A stretch of 17,959 bases of DNA. Origin: an uncultured Collinsella sp. GTDB lineage: Bacteria > Actinomycetota > Coriobacteriia > Coriobacteriales > Coriobacteriaceae. The notes beneath the pieces were generated by a model. The model was not told the DNA's origin. It saw nothing but the letters and a program-made list of their open reading frames with translations, and searched no databases. Where the stretch lies: positions 1 to 17,959 of the forward strand of contig URYU01000018.1 in the NCBI GenBank assembly GCA_900552155.1, in the 5' to 3' direction. A program made the position numbers and the translations under genes. Shown here piece by piece: positions 1 to 6,861 of the stretch. The first letter of the stretch is position 1; the number at the start of each line of letters is the position of its first letter.

Positions 1-1659
1 CACCTTGGTCTTCTTCTTGTCCACCCAGGCGTACTTGTTGTACGGGCGTACCTCGCGCTCGATATAGGCGTCAATGTCCTGAGTGAGCGGGATGTCCTCG
101 GTGTCCTCCTTGGCCTTGTCCGCCTGCATTTTCCCGCGTTTGTTAAGGACGGGTTCTCCGTCCTCATCGACGACGGGGCTCTCCACGGCAACGCGGTTGA
201 AGCCAAACTCGCCCGTCTCCATCAGGCGCGCCTCGACGGAGACCTCTCGACCGTTGGACCCGGCGCCCGTCCAAGTGCCGTCGCGATACTCGGAGTACGC
301 CTGGACGATAAGGTCGCGGCAGGACTTGGTGATGTCGTTCTTCTTGTCGCCAATGCCCTTGCGGCGCTTCTCGAAGCACCGGGAGGCGTCGATGAGCAGC
401 ACGTGGTCGCGATGCTCCGGTGCCTTCGCCTTGCTGAAGAGCCAAACGTAGGTGGCGATGCCGGTGTTGTAGAACGAGTCGCAGGGCAGCTGCACGATCG
501 CGTCGAGCCAGTCGTTCTCCAACACGTATCGGCGGATGCTGTCCTCGCCGCTGCCGGGCTTGCCCTTGTAGAGCGGACTCGCGTCCTGGACAATCGCCAT
601 CACGCCGTCGTCCTTGAGCTTAGACAGGCCGTTGAGCACGAAGAGCATCTGACCATCGCCCTTGGCGGGAAGCTTCTCAACGGGGAAGCGTCCACCGCCG
701 GCAGTCTTGAATTCCTTCTCCACCGAGGGGGCCTGAGGATTCCACGGGTCACCGAAGGGTGGATTGGAAATGCAGTAGTCGAACTTGAAGCCATCGAACT
801 TATCGGCGGAGAGGGTATCTCCGAAGCGCATGTTGGCGTCGTCCTCGCCACGAATTAGCGCACTCGCCTTCGCGATGCCGAAAGTGAAGGGATTGAACTC
901 CTGGCCGTAGCAGGTTACACGGGCCTCGGCGTCGAGCTGGCGCAGGCGCTCCTCGGTGCAGCCGAGCATCTGCGAGGTTCCCATGGTCTGGTCGTAGACG
1001 GTCTTCGTGATGCGGTCGCCGTCGAAGACGTGCGGGTCCGCCTGAATGAGCAGGTCGGTCATGAGATACACGATGTCGCGGCTCGTGAAGTGAGCGCCGG
1101 CGTCCTCGTCGTAGGACTCGGAGAAGCGCTGAATGAGGTTCTCGAAGATGTAGCCCATGTCCACAGCTTTGATCTTGTCGGGCGACATGTCGGCCTGCGG
1201 CTTGCAGATGTCGCAGACGACCTGGTAGAGCAGCGGGGCGTCTGGGTCGGAGAGGCGTTCGAGCTGGTCGTCGAACTTCATGCGCGCCAAGATGTCCTGC
1301 ACGTTGTCCGAGAACCCGTTGATGTAGTCCTTGAAGTTGTCCTCGATGTTCTCCGGGTCGGCCTTGAGCGTCTCGAAGGTGAACTTAGAGGTGTTGTAGA
1401 AGGGGTAGCCGGAGGCATCGCGCAAAAAGCCGTCCTTCACGGAAAAGGCTTTGTATTTCTCAGCTGCGGCGAGAACGGCATCGTGCGTGGGCTCAAGGCA
1501 GTCGTGGAAGCGTTTGATAACGGGCATAGGAAGGATGACCAGGCCGTACTCATGAGGCTTGTAGGGGCCACGCAGGGTATCGGCGGCACTCCAAATGAGA
1601 GATGCCTTCTCTTGAATATTGGCGCCAACGGCCTTGATAAGATCGTCGCTATCCGCCAC
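1..1659 (-). CDS. hsdM: Type I restriction-modification methyltransferase subunit HsdM (3' end cut by the window)
   Basis: N6-adenine DNA methyltransferase subunit of a type I restriction-modification system; with HsdS it marks host DNA and with HsdR forms the restriction complex. The 553 codons in the window stay open to the left edge, so the C-terminus is missing. An N-terminal helical HsdM domain (about residues 1-170) is followed by the Rossmann catalytic domain: the AdoMet-binding motif I region is seen as YDQTMGTSQML (D223) and the catalytic motif IV as NPPF at 299-302, the usual form for adenine methylases. I chose the GTG at 1659 because a strong GGAG ribosome site lies just upstream; no ATG fits as well. 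The gene starts two bases after the stop of the RHH gene, so the two are almost certainly co-transcribed and translationally coupled. hsdS and hsdR would be expected beyond the left edge. Family assignment is firm; target site unknown. Confidence 0.93.
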   Translation of the reverse strand, partial: MADSDDLIKAVGANIQEKASLIWSAADTLRGPYKPHEYGLVILPMPVIKRFHDCLEPTHDAVLAAAEKYKAFSVKDGFLRDASGYPFYNTSKFTFETLKADPENIEDNFKDYINGFSDNVQDILARMKFDDQLERLSDPDAPLLYQVVCDICKPQADMSPDKIKAVDMGYIFENLIQRFSESYDEDAGAHFTSRDIVYLMTDLLIQADPHVFDGDRITKTVYDQTMGTSQMLGCTEERLRQLDAEARVTCYGQEFNPFTFGIAKASALIRGEDDANMRFGDTLSADKFDGFKFDYCISNPPFGDPWNPQAPSVEKEFKTAGGGRFPVEKLPAKGDGQMLFVLNGLSKLKDDGVMAIVQDASPLYKGKPGSGEDSIRRYVLENDWLDAIVQLPCDSFYNTGIATYVWLFSKAKAPEHRDHVLLIDASRCFEKRRKGIGDKKNDITKSCRDLIVQAYSEYRDGTWTGAGSNGREVSVEARLMETGEFGFNRVAVESPVVDEDGEPVLNKRGKMQADKAKEDTEDIPLTQDIDAYIEREVRPYNKYAWVDKKKTKV

Positions 1660-1661
1660 TG

Positions 1662-1868
1662 CTATTTCTCCTTCTTGGTCAGATATTCGATGAGGCTCAT
1701 CTTTACCAGCGAGGTAAAGCTGATGCCAGAAAGCGCAGCGGCGTCCTTCGCCGCATCACGCATGTTTTTAGGTATGCGGATGGTCACGGCAACGTTCTCG
1801 CCATCCACAAGAAAGCTCTTGAGCTCGCTTGTCTTGGCCTCTCCGTCGACAAGCTCGGCGTATTTCAT
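1662..1868 (-). CDS. Small ribbon-helix-helix (Arc/CopG-like) DNA-binding protein upstream of hsdM
   Basis: A 68-residue protein with the signature of an RHH transcription factor: a short beta strand VAVTIRI (about 26-32), a first helix from PKNMRDAAKDAAALSG (33-48) and a second helix from FTSLVKMSLIEYL (51-63). The basic N-terminal half before the strand is an extension of about 25 residues. An upstream in-frame ATG at 1901 would add 11 residues, but the ATG at 1868 is preferred because a GGGGG ribosome site sits six bases before it and the upstream start would overlap the palindrome. RHH proteins bind DNA as dimers and usually repress their own promoter; some are antitoxins. Here no toxin is adjacent; the next gene is hsdM, two bases downstream. 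I infer a regulator of the restriction-modification operon, comparable in role to controller proteins but of another fold. An antitoxin role cannot be excluded. Confidence 0.8.
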   Translation of the reverse strand: MKYAELVDGEAKTSELKSFLVDGENVAVTIRIPKNMRDAAKDAAALSGISFTSLVKMSLIEYLTKKEK

Positions 1869-1882
1869 TGGCAACCCCCGCG

Positions 1883-1897
1883 ATTGCATGATGCAAT
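1883..1897. promoter_or_regulatory. 15-bp palindrome, candidate operator of the RHH-hsdM operon
   Basis: ATTGCATGATGCAAT is a perfect inverted repeat with 7-bp arms around one central base. It lies 15 bases before the chosen RHH start codon and just downstream of a TAGAAT -10-like box, the position where a bound repressor would block transcription. RHH dimers typically recognise short palindromes near their own promoter. The palindrome is seen; its role is inferred. Confidence 0.45.
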
Positions 1898-1906
1898 ACA
1901 AATGTG

Positions 1907-1945
1907 CCTATGATTCTAGCAAAGGACTGAAAACTAATTACCGTC
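1907..1945 (-). promoter_or_regulatory. Weak candidate promoter for the RHH-hsdM operon
   Basis: On the minus strand TAGAAT (1913-1918, five of six matches to the -10 consensus) lies in an AT-richer stretch. No convincing -35 hexamer is found at 16-18 bases. Transcription would start near 1906, giving a leader of about 38 nt that contains the palindrome. Confidence 0.25.
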
Positions 1946-1997
1946 TCGCACAGATGGATAGACAAGTAATTAAACGCCAGTAAGAAGGGGGAATAAC

Positions 1998-2163
1998 ATT
2001 CTGAACCGTCGTCTCTCCCGCCTGAAGGAGCTCGATGAGAACTAGTCGGCAACTCAAAAGACACCGAGCAAGCCGCTAACGCACTTATCACGTTCCACAA
2101 AGAAATGGGTAAGCATGACGCCAGCTTGAGCGAGGGCGCTGATGGTATAGAATTGCAGCCAGA
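1998..2163 (+). pseudogene. Decayed small gene on the plus strand (no start codon, frameshifted)
   Basis: The 305 nt between the 787-residue protein gene and the RHH gene have no intact gene but read like a broken one on the plus strand. An AAGGGGG ribosome-site-like sequence is followed eight bases later by ATT, then a coding-like stretch LNRRLSRLKELDEN up to a TAG at 2043-2045. In the next frame the reading continues from 2042 as LVGNSKDTEQAANALITFHK and on to about 2163. Both parts have the look of real soluble helical protein, and one start-codon change plus one frameshift would restore a gene of about 55 residues. I do not recognise the family. It runs opposite to its neighbours and marks a likely recombination junction. 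It could be chance. Confidence 0.3.
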
Positions 2164-2173
2164 CTGCCCGAAC

Positions 2174-4537
2174 CTATTCATCACTTGTTGCCGGCAAGCT
2201 ATTGAGCGGCTCACCCTCACCGGCGGTGCCAAGGCGCCTCTGCATCTTCTCGATCTGCTTAAGGGTCGAAGTCAAATACCCAAGACCCCTCTTCAACTGC
2301 TTAAGCAACCTGCTATCCCTGCGGTCCCCCTTTCCATTCTCCTTCTCGACATCTTCCTCAACACCAGCGATGCTGCGTTGCACGGCCTCGGCCGCTTTCC
2401 GAACCAAAATGGCCCCTTCATGCGGGCAGCGGTCAGTTGCTACATCAAGAAAAGCAAGGAGCTTCGAACATTCGACGAGCACGAACTGCGCGTAGTTCTC
2501 CCCCATCGATGCCGCCAAGGCAACGCCGCCGGAACCCAATAGACCAAGCGCGGCGCCGCCGCCCGTAATCAAAGCAGTGCCACCGGCCATGCCCATGCCG
2601 CCGGCGGCTAAGGCCCCACCGCCAGCTGCAGCGCGGCTCGCATAGACACGCGCAGCCCCGTGAAGGCCGACAAACGAGCCTCCAAAGATACCGACAGCAA
2701 TATCCGGAGCCAATGCCGCGGCCACTCCTCCTGTGCCTACGGCCGCCGCCACGACAATGACGCCACCCACCAAAAGCTTTGGCAATGTACCTGAAAGCTC
2801 GCGGAAGCGTGTCCCGCAACGTTTCTCGAGGGAACGTATGGCGTCCAAATCAACCGCGTCTTGTCTCCTGGGAAATTCATCTTTAACCCAAGCCCCGCTC
2901 CCCTTCAAACCTTTGTATTCTTTCTTCTCTTCATCTCCTATCTGGAAATAGGGGCGAAACTCAACCAGCTCCTGAGCGATCAGCAAAGCGCGCACCTTGC
3001 CGCCTCGCTGCCGCGAAATAGCCTCAAGGGCTCCGTACGCATCTTCCTCGCTCAAAAAATAGCCGTCTGCATCAATGCCTAGGCCATCCGTGACCGAATC
3101 CTGCCACGCGCGGGCCCAGCTCCTCTTTTGCCCTTTGCGCACTTCGTTCTTCTCGTTCCCGCAGTCGTAGTTGATGGCGGCAAGCTTCAGCGAGAAGGCA
3201 ATCCTCGTCGTTTCTCTATCTAGGCTATAAAAGTGGAATCCATCGAAAATATCCTGGCGGCGCCTGGCACGCTCAGTCCAAGCCTCGGACATTTCCTCCG
3301 CCATATAGCCCCAGTCGGCATGGAGGGCAAACGCAAGGCGTCCAACTCCAACGTAGTTTATTCGCAAGAAGAACTTCTGGGCGAACACGACCTTGTTCCC
3401 CTCGTATTCGATACCCGCCCTGACCACCGCCGTCGCCAGATTCGCCAGAACGAACGAAGTACTCGAAACCGTGACCATGCGAGTGAGGGCCCTGCTGTTG
3501 TAGGGCATGAAATGCGAAGCCTTGAGCTTGCGCAAGCCGGAGACATCACTCACTTCGCAACGTTCTAGCTCGGCCTTGAGCCTTGAAAGCATGTAGAGAC
3601 AACGAACGATAACCTCGTTGGCCACGACTGCTGGCACCTGGCTTAAAGCTTGATCGAAAAGACCGACTTCCGTCCGAAGGTCGAAGCGAATGGGCTTGCC
3701 GTCCTCGGTTTTGAACGCCGTTCCGTTAAACAGCTTTGAGATCCATTGCTGAATGCGAATATCCTTGCCCTTATAGGCAATCTGCATGTCTTGAAAAACA
3801 GGCAGGGAGGAGAGCTCCTTTAGCAGGGACAGCACAACGCCGGGAATACCCGTCCCCTTACCGGGGTTTGAACTAGACCCCGCCATGTCGCTCACGAGAT
3901 GCATTGCCCAGAACAGAGTGCCAAACGCGATCTTCTCTGGAACGTTCCTGCCTATAAGAGGGCAGTCGGGATCGAAGGCGGCGGCAGGCAGGTCAAAGGT
4001 GACAAACCAGCCGGCCGTATCGGTACCATAGCCTTTGCACGTGAATTGCGAGAGGATCGAACACGCAAGGCCAACCAAGCTCGGGTGGTGCGAGAAGTCC
4101 CGCAGATGATGTTGGAGCCCGCCGCCAAACTCGGCAGGCAGCTTGTCCGCGGCAAGAGGAAACCCTTTCTCTAGAAAGCGAATAGCGTCTTCTAGAGTTG
4201 CATCCGCCTTTGTCATACCCGCAGACTTGGCAATCGTAAGAACGAATTTGCCAACCTTCTCGTCGCCCCACTCTTTGGCACCCTCTAGGTTGAAGTCTTT
4301 CTGCCACAGGATATTCAACGCGCCCGTGAGGAGCCCGCTAACGGCTGCAAGTTCATAGTCGAGCTTCGTAGCCTTTTCAGCCCGAGGGTCAAAATCAAAG
4401 AGGACCTCCTCCCCATCGGGAGCGTCCTTAAAACCAACCAGCACGGCGCTACCGTTCAGCGGCACAGATGCAACTTTGGGCAGTTGAGGCATGGTGTAAA
4501 CTATCTCGCCGCCACTAAAAACAAGTTCGTCTGCCAT
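2174..4537 (-). CDS. Large protein of unknown function with a Gly/Ala-rich hydrophobic segment
   Basis: A 787-residue protein that I cannot assign to a named family. The ATG at 4537 is chosen because AGGAGG lies eight bases before it; an ATG six codons earlier would overlap that ribosome site. Residues 1-130 look like a mixed alpha/beta region. About 140-330 is helical and starts with a histidine cluster (LQHHLRDFSHHPSLVGLA), then a segment containing TDTAGWFVTF. About 330-580 is mostly helical with several aromatic and charged patches. About 584-675 is a striking Gly/Ala-rich hydrophobic stretch with repeated GG steps (VGGVIVVAAAVGTGGVAAAL, later GGGALAAGGMGMAGG), like glycine-zipper hairpins that enter membranes. 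The last 90 residues are charged and probably helical or coiled-coil. There is no signal peptide and no visible nuclease or ATPase motif. Its neighbours are an exonuclease and a restriction-modification operon, so a membrane-acting defence role is a guess only. Confidence 0.75.
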   Translation of the reverse strand: MADELVFSGGEIVYTMPQLPKVASVPLNGSAVLVGFKDAPDGEEVLFDFDPRAEKATKLDYELAAVSGLLTGALNILWQKDFNLEGAKEWGDEKVGKFVLTIAKSAGMTKADATLEDAIRFLEKGFPLAADKLPAEFGGGLQHHLRDFSHHPSLVGLACSILSQFTCKGYGTDTAGWFVTFDLPAAAFDPDCPLIGRNVPEKIAFGTLFWAMHLVSDMAGSSSNPGKGTGIPGVVLSLLKELSSLPVFQDMQIAYKGKDIRIQQWISKLFNGTAFKTEDGKPIRFDLRTEVGLFDQALSQVPAVVANEVIVRCLYMLSRLKAELERCEVSDVSGLRKLKASHFMPYNSRALTRMVTVSSTSFVLANLATAVVRAGIEYEGNKVVFAQKFFLRINYVGVGRLAFALHADWGYMAEEMSEAWTERARRRQDIFDGFHFYSLDRETTRIAFSLKLAAINYDCGNEKNEVRKGQKRSWARAWQDSVTDGLGIDADGYFLSEEDAYGALEAISRQRGGKVRALLIAQELVEFRPYFQIGDEEKKEYKGLKGSGAWVKDEFPRRQDAVDLDAIRSLEKRCGTRFRELSGTLPKLLVGGVIVVAAAVGTGGVAAALAPDIAVGIFGGSFVGLHGAARVYASRAAAGGGALAAGGMGMAGGTALITGGGAALGLLGSGGVALAASMGENYAQFVLVECSKLLAFLDVATDRCPHEGAILVRKAAEAVQRSIAGVEEDVEKENGKGDRRDSRLLKQLKRGLGYLTSTLKQIEKMQRRLGTAGEGEPLNSLPATSDE

Positions 4538-4602
4538 ACCGGCTTCCTCCTGCAAACGCGTAAAACTAGATTGCTCTACGCCGCCAAATCCCTCTCGTAG
4601 AA

Positions 4603-4907
4603 CTACTCGATAATCTCGATGATGCAGTTGCTCAGGACCTCGTCGGAACTGTTCGCCTCTGGCAGCCTGTACGCCTCATTGTGAACGATAACGCGCACAG
4701 CGTCACGGGTCTATGCCTGCCCATCCAGCGAATCATGTTAGCAAGCCGTTCTTCGACAATGGATGCCATCTCGGTGTCCATACTCTTGACCTGCCTGGTC
4801 TCGGCGGGCGTCAGCGTGTCCTTGAATAGCATCTCAAGCACAGCCCTCTGATGCTGATTCTGGAATCCTTCCCGCAACCATTCCTTCTGCTTGCGCCCAA
4901 TGGGCAC
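4603..4907 (-). pseudogene. Small conserved-looking gene broken by a one-base frameshift
   Basis: A GTG at 4907 with a GGAGG ribosome site, which overlaps the stop of the upstream exonuclease, opens a frame starting VPIGRKQKEWLREGF. It runs about 67 codons to RWMGRHRP near 4705 and then loses sense. From that point the -1 frame carries a convincing end, DAVRVIVHNEAYRLPEANSS and then DEVLSNCIIEIIE, with a TAG at 4603-4605. Joining the frames gives about 101 residues, soluble and mostly helical. No classical slippery heptamer lies at the join, so a one-base deletion or a sequencing error is likelier than programmed frameshifting. The four-base gap to the exonuclease shows that the two were translated together. 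I do not recognise the family. If the shift is a base-calling error, this is an intact gene. Confidence 0.7.
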
Positions 4908-4911
4908 CCGC

Positions 4912-5652
4912 CTACCTCCCCTCCGCCTTCAGCTTCAGCAGCAGGTCGCCCAGCTCGGGGCACTTCTTGGAAAGGCGCATCCGAGCTCGCTCGCCCATCC
5001 CCCACCGCTGGCGGATCTCCTGGACACGCGGACTCACGTGGTAGTCCCCGTCCATCATCTGCTTGAGCAACTTGGCGGTTACGCGCGCATCGGCCAGAGC
5101 ACTGTGGGCGTGGCCCGTCGACTCGTCAAACTCGATGCCAAACCACGTTGCCGAGTCACTCAAAGAAACGCGCCCGTGGCTGCCAACGTCCATGATCGAA
5201 GTGTAAAACGCCTGCAGGTCAGCCCAGTCCGTAGGAAATGCGGCAAGATCAATGTGCTTTGCCTGGCACTCGGTCAAAAGCTGTCGACGATCCGCCCCGC
5301 TCCAGCAAACTATCTGGGCGGAGTAGCGACCGATCCAATCGCTGAGCCTTTTGATCACCACATAGAGCGGATCGGCCATCGCGGTGTCCACGGCCGATAT
5401 CCCTGTAAGCTCGCGGACGGGGAACGCAACGCCTTCGGTAAATTCCGTCTGCACAAACTGCGAGAACTCGCCCATAACGTTGCCGTGGTAATCGAGCTTG
5501 ACGGCACCGACCTCGATAATCTCATTGCGCAGTCCACGGCGCTGGCGCTGCTTTGGCACCGGCGCAAACTCAAAGTCCAGCACAATCTGGCGCGCAAAGT
5601 TCGTCGTATCGATAGCCGAGATACCCGGCGTCTTTTCAGCTGACACGGTCAT
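4912..5652 (-). CDS. DEDDh-family 3'-5' exonuclease (RNase T/DnaQ-like)
   Basis: A 246-residue single-domain exonuclease of the DnaQ-like superfamily, expected to remove nucleotides from 3' ends of DNA or RNA using two metal ions. The four acidic residues and the histidine are all visible: D26 and E28 in IVLDFEFA, D121 in CWSGADRRQLL, and H183 with D188 in HSALADARVTAKLL, which places it in the DEDDh subgroup. The core (about 20-200) is close to the KapD/RNase-T type; the last 45 residues are basic (SPRVQEIRQRWGMGERARMR) and may bind nucleic acid. The ATG at 5652 has a GGAG site upstream. It is the first gene of a run that continues with the frameshifted small gene and probably the 787-residue protein. 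Substrate and pathway are not shown by the sequence; with restriction genes nearby, a part in DNA turnover or defence is possible. Confidence 0.88.
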   Translation of the reverse strand: MTVSAEKTPGISAIDTTNFARQIVLDFEFAPVPKQRQRRGLRNEIIEVGAVKLDYHGNVMGEFSQFVQTEFTEGVAFPVRELTGISAVDTAMADPLYVVIKRLSDWIGRYSAQIVCWSGADRRQLLTECQAKHIDLAAFPTDWADLQAFYTSIMDVGSHGRVSLSDSATWFGIEFDESTGHAHSALADARVTAKLLKQMMDGDYHVSPRVQEIRQRWGMGERARMRLSKKCPELGDLLLKLKAEGR

Positions 5653-6103
5653 GGCCTTTCTCCGTCAACTGCCGCTTGCTACACAGGCGGCTACATTGCC
5701 GTAAGGATAGGCGCCCGTGCGGACATGAAAGCGGGGCGCAATACCATGCGCTGGTCGCACGCCATGCAGACGGCCCCAAGAGAATCGCCCGCTCTATTCA
5801 AATGCATGAAAAAGATTTAGGCCCGGTGACTTGAATCAGCGGTCATCCCGGGCCCATCAGAGCTCGTAGAGCTCTTGGTTGCTTTGGTCTCGCTCTTCAC
5901 GGCGCTTATCGAACTTTCCGAGGCACTCAAGCAGCATTCGAAGCATAACAAGTCGCTGCCATTAAGGCACTGACCTCTTGACCAAGCAACGGCGCTACCC
6001 AACTAACCACAACTTGGGCTGCCGTCAACTTTATTCTATCCGCGAGCATCTGGTTTACCAAATGGATTTTCGGTAAAGGAAGCACGGCACGCCCGCAAAA
6101 CCA
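5653..6103. other. Gap of about 450 nt with no convincing gene
   Basis: Between the exonuclease start and the ATPase remnant no frame looks coding; the only moderate open frame (61 codons at 5817-6002, minus) is Ser/Thr-rich and has no ribosome site. The stretch holds a terminator-like hairpin at 5809-5853 and a small perfect inverted repeat at 5859-5875 (7-bp arms, three-base loop). A GGTAGCGC motif near 5994 recalls a tRNA D-arm but no tRNA folds from it. Confidence 0.5.
5809..5853 (-). terminator. Terminator-like hairpin with T-run on the minus strand
   Basis: Read on the minus strand, GCCCGG pairs with CCGGGC, continued after a two-base bulge by four more pairs (GTCA/TGAC), loop about 11 nt, followed after a few bases by TCTTTTT. 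It would end transcripts arriving from the ATPase remnant side and so insulate the exonuclease gene. The bulge and the late T-run make it a moderate candidate. Confidence 0.4.
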
Positions 6104-6565
6104 CTACGCCCCAAGTGCCGCCATGGGGATCACCGCCACGCCGTCGTCGCGTGTGTAGGCAATGCTCCCCTTTCCAACCACGACCGCCAAAAACGCCGGC
6201 GCGGCATTCTGGGCGGCAGGATTGGAGAGCACTTTCCTCTCCAGCGCCTTGAGATTTCTCGCTCCATCGTCTGCTTTCGCATCACTCAGCTTGACCTCGA
6301 TGGCTCCCCAGCGCCCGTCGTGCTCAACGATCAGATCGACCTCAAGGCCCTTCTCATCTCGGAAATAATGGACACTGTTGTCGACGCCGCCGTAAGTGGA
6401 AAGGAACACGCGCACGCGGGCCTTCGAGCGCGCGTACTGACTTGCCGTCTGTCGCGCAAGCTCATCCGAAAGCCCAAGGTTTGCAGGCCAACCGCCCCTG
6501 CAGCCCCAGCGGGCGACGTCATCCTGCGAAATTACGCCATTCTCAATGTAGTTTTTACGCCGTTC
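6104..6565 (-). pseudogene. Remnant of an AAA ATPase with DUF4143 domain
   Basis: The last 100 codons match the C-terminal end of the AAA_14/DUF4143 family of bacterial ATPases: FLSTYGGVDNSVHYFRDEKG then the nuclease-like core EVDLIVEHDGRWGAIEVKLS, where the D and the E-x-K of a PD-(D/E)xK fold are intact. In the same frame and directly upstream are GGWPANLGLSDELARQTASQ, which in full proteins of this family belongs to the middle part, well before the C-terminal domain. A large internal piece is therefore deleted, and the Walker A and B region is gone. The frame ends upstream in the 23-bp tandem repeats, with no start codon or ribosome site. A short protein could start from a GTG at 6415, but I see no support for it. 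The whole is best read as a collapsed gene. Confidence 0.7.
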
Positions 6566-6606
6566 TCAATGTAGTTTTTACGCCATTTTCATTGTAGGTT
6601 TTACGC
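6532..6606. repeat. Three tandem 23-bp repeats plus a partial fourth
   Basis: Units at 6532-6554, 6555-6577 and 6578-6600, each beginning TTACGCC and carrying a TTCTCAATGTAG core (the third is diverged, TTTTCATTGTAG), then a six-base partial copy. Units 1 and 2 differ at one base. They sit at the broken upstream end of the ATPase remnant. On the minus strand the first unit is in frame with the remnant and reads KNYIENGV. Confidence 0.9.
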
Positions 6607-6658
6607 TTGACATCATTGGCGCGACGCTCACTCAACCCCCGGATCACCGAATTGCTCA

Positions 6659-6845
6659 GATTACGGGACACGCTTTCCGCCCCGCGCCTCCACCGGAAAG
6701 CACGTCCCACCCTGAGGCTCGATTCCGGGACACAGTTTCCGGTAGAGGAGCCGCTGGAAAACGCATCCCAGTTTGAGGCCGAAATCTGGGACACGCTTTC
6801 CGCCAAGGACTGCAAAAAGAAAGCGCGTCCCATTCCCAGCATCGA
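6659..6845. repeat. Palindromic repeat cluster 1 (two complete units, two partial)
   Basis: Complete units lie at 6693-6742 and 6754-6802. Each has a left arm of the type GGAAAnnGnGTCCC (one copy ATCCC), a loop of about 18 nt with TGAGGC..GA, and a right arm GGGACACnnTTTCC. The arms are nearly complementary, so each unit can fold as a hairpin of about 14 bp. A right half alone (about 6659-6680) precedes them and a left half alone (about 6819-6845) follows, ending a few bases before the stop of the ATPase gene. All are in the same orientation. Located at the 3' side of that gene, transcripts would run through them. Confidence 0.9.
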
Positions 6846-6861
6846 ATCAGAGCGCGCTTGG

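Noticed and set aside
1030..1983. Plus-strand open frame of 317 codons over hsdM and the RHH gene
   Set aside because: Antisense to hsdM, whose methylase motifs are unmistakable; its last part only reads through the intergenic gap.
5930..6030. tRNA-like stretch on the minus strand (GTTAGTTGGGTAGCGC and a following possible anticodon arm)
   Set aside because: The D-arm look-alike is not followed by a paired anticodon stem, and no acceptor stem or TTCGA T-arm can be placed.
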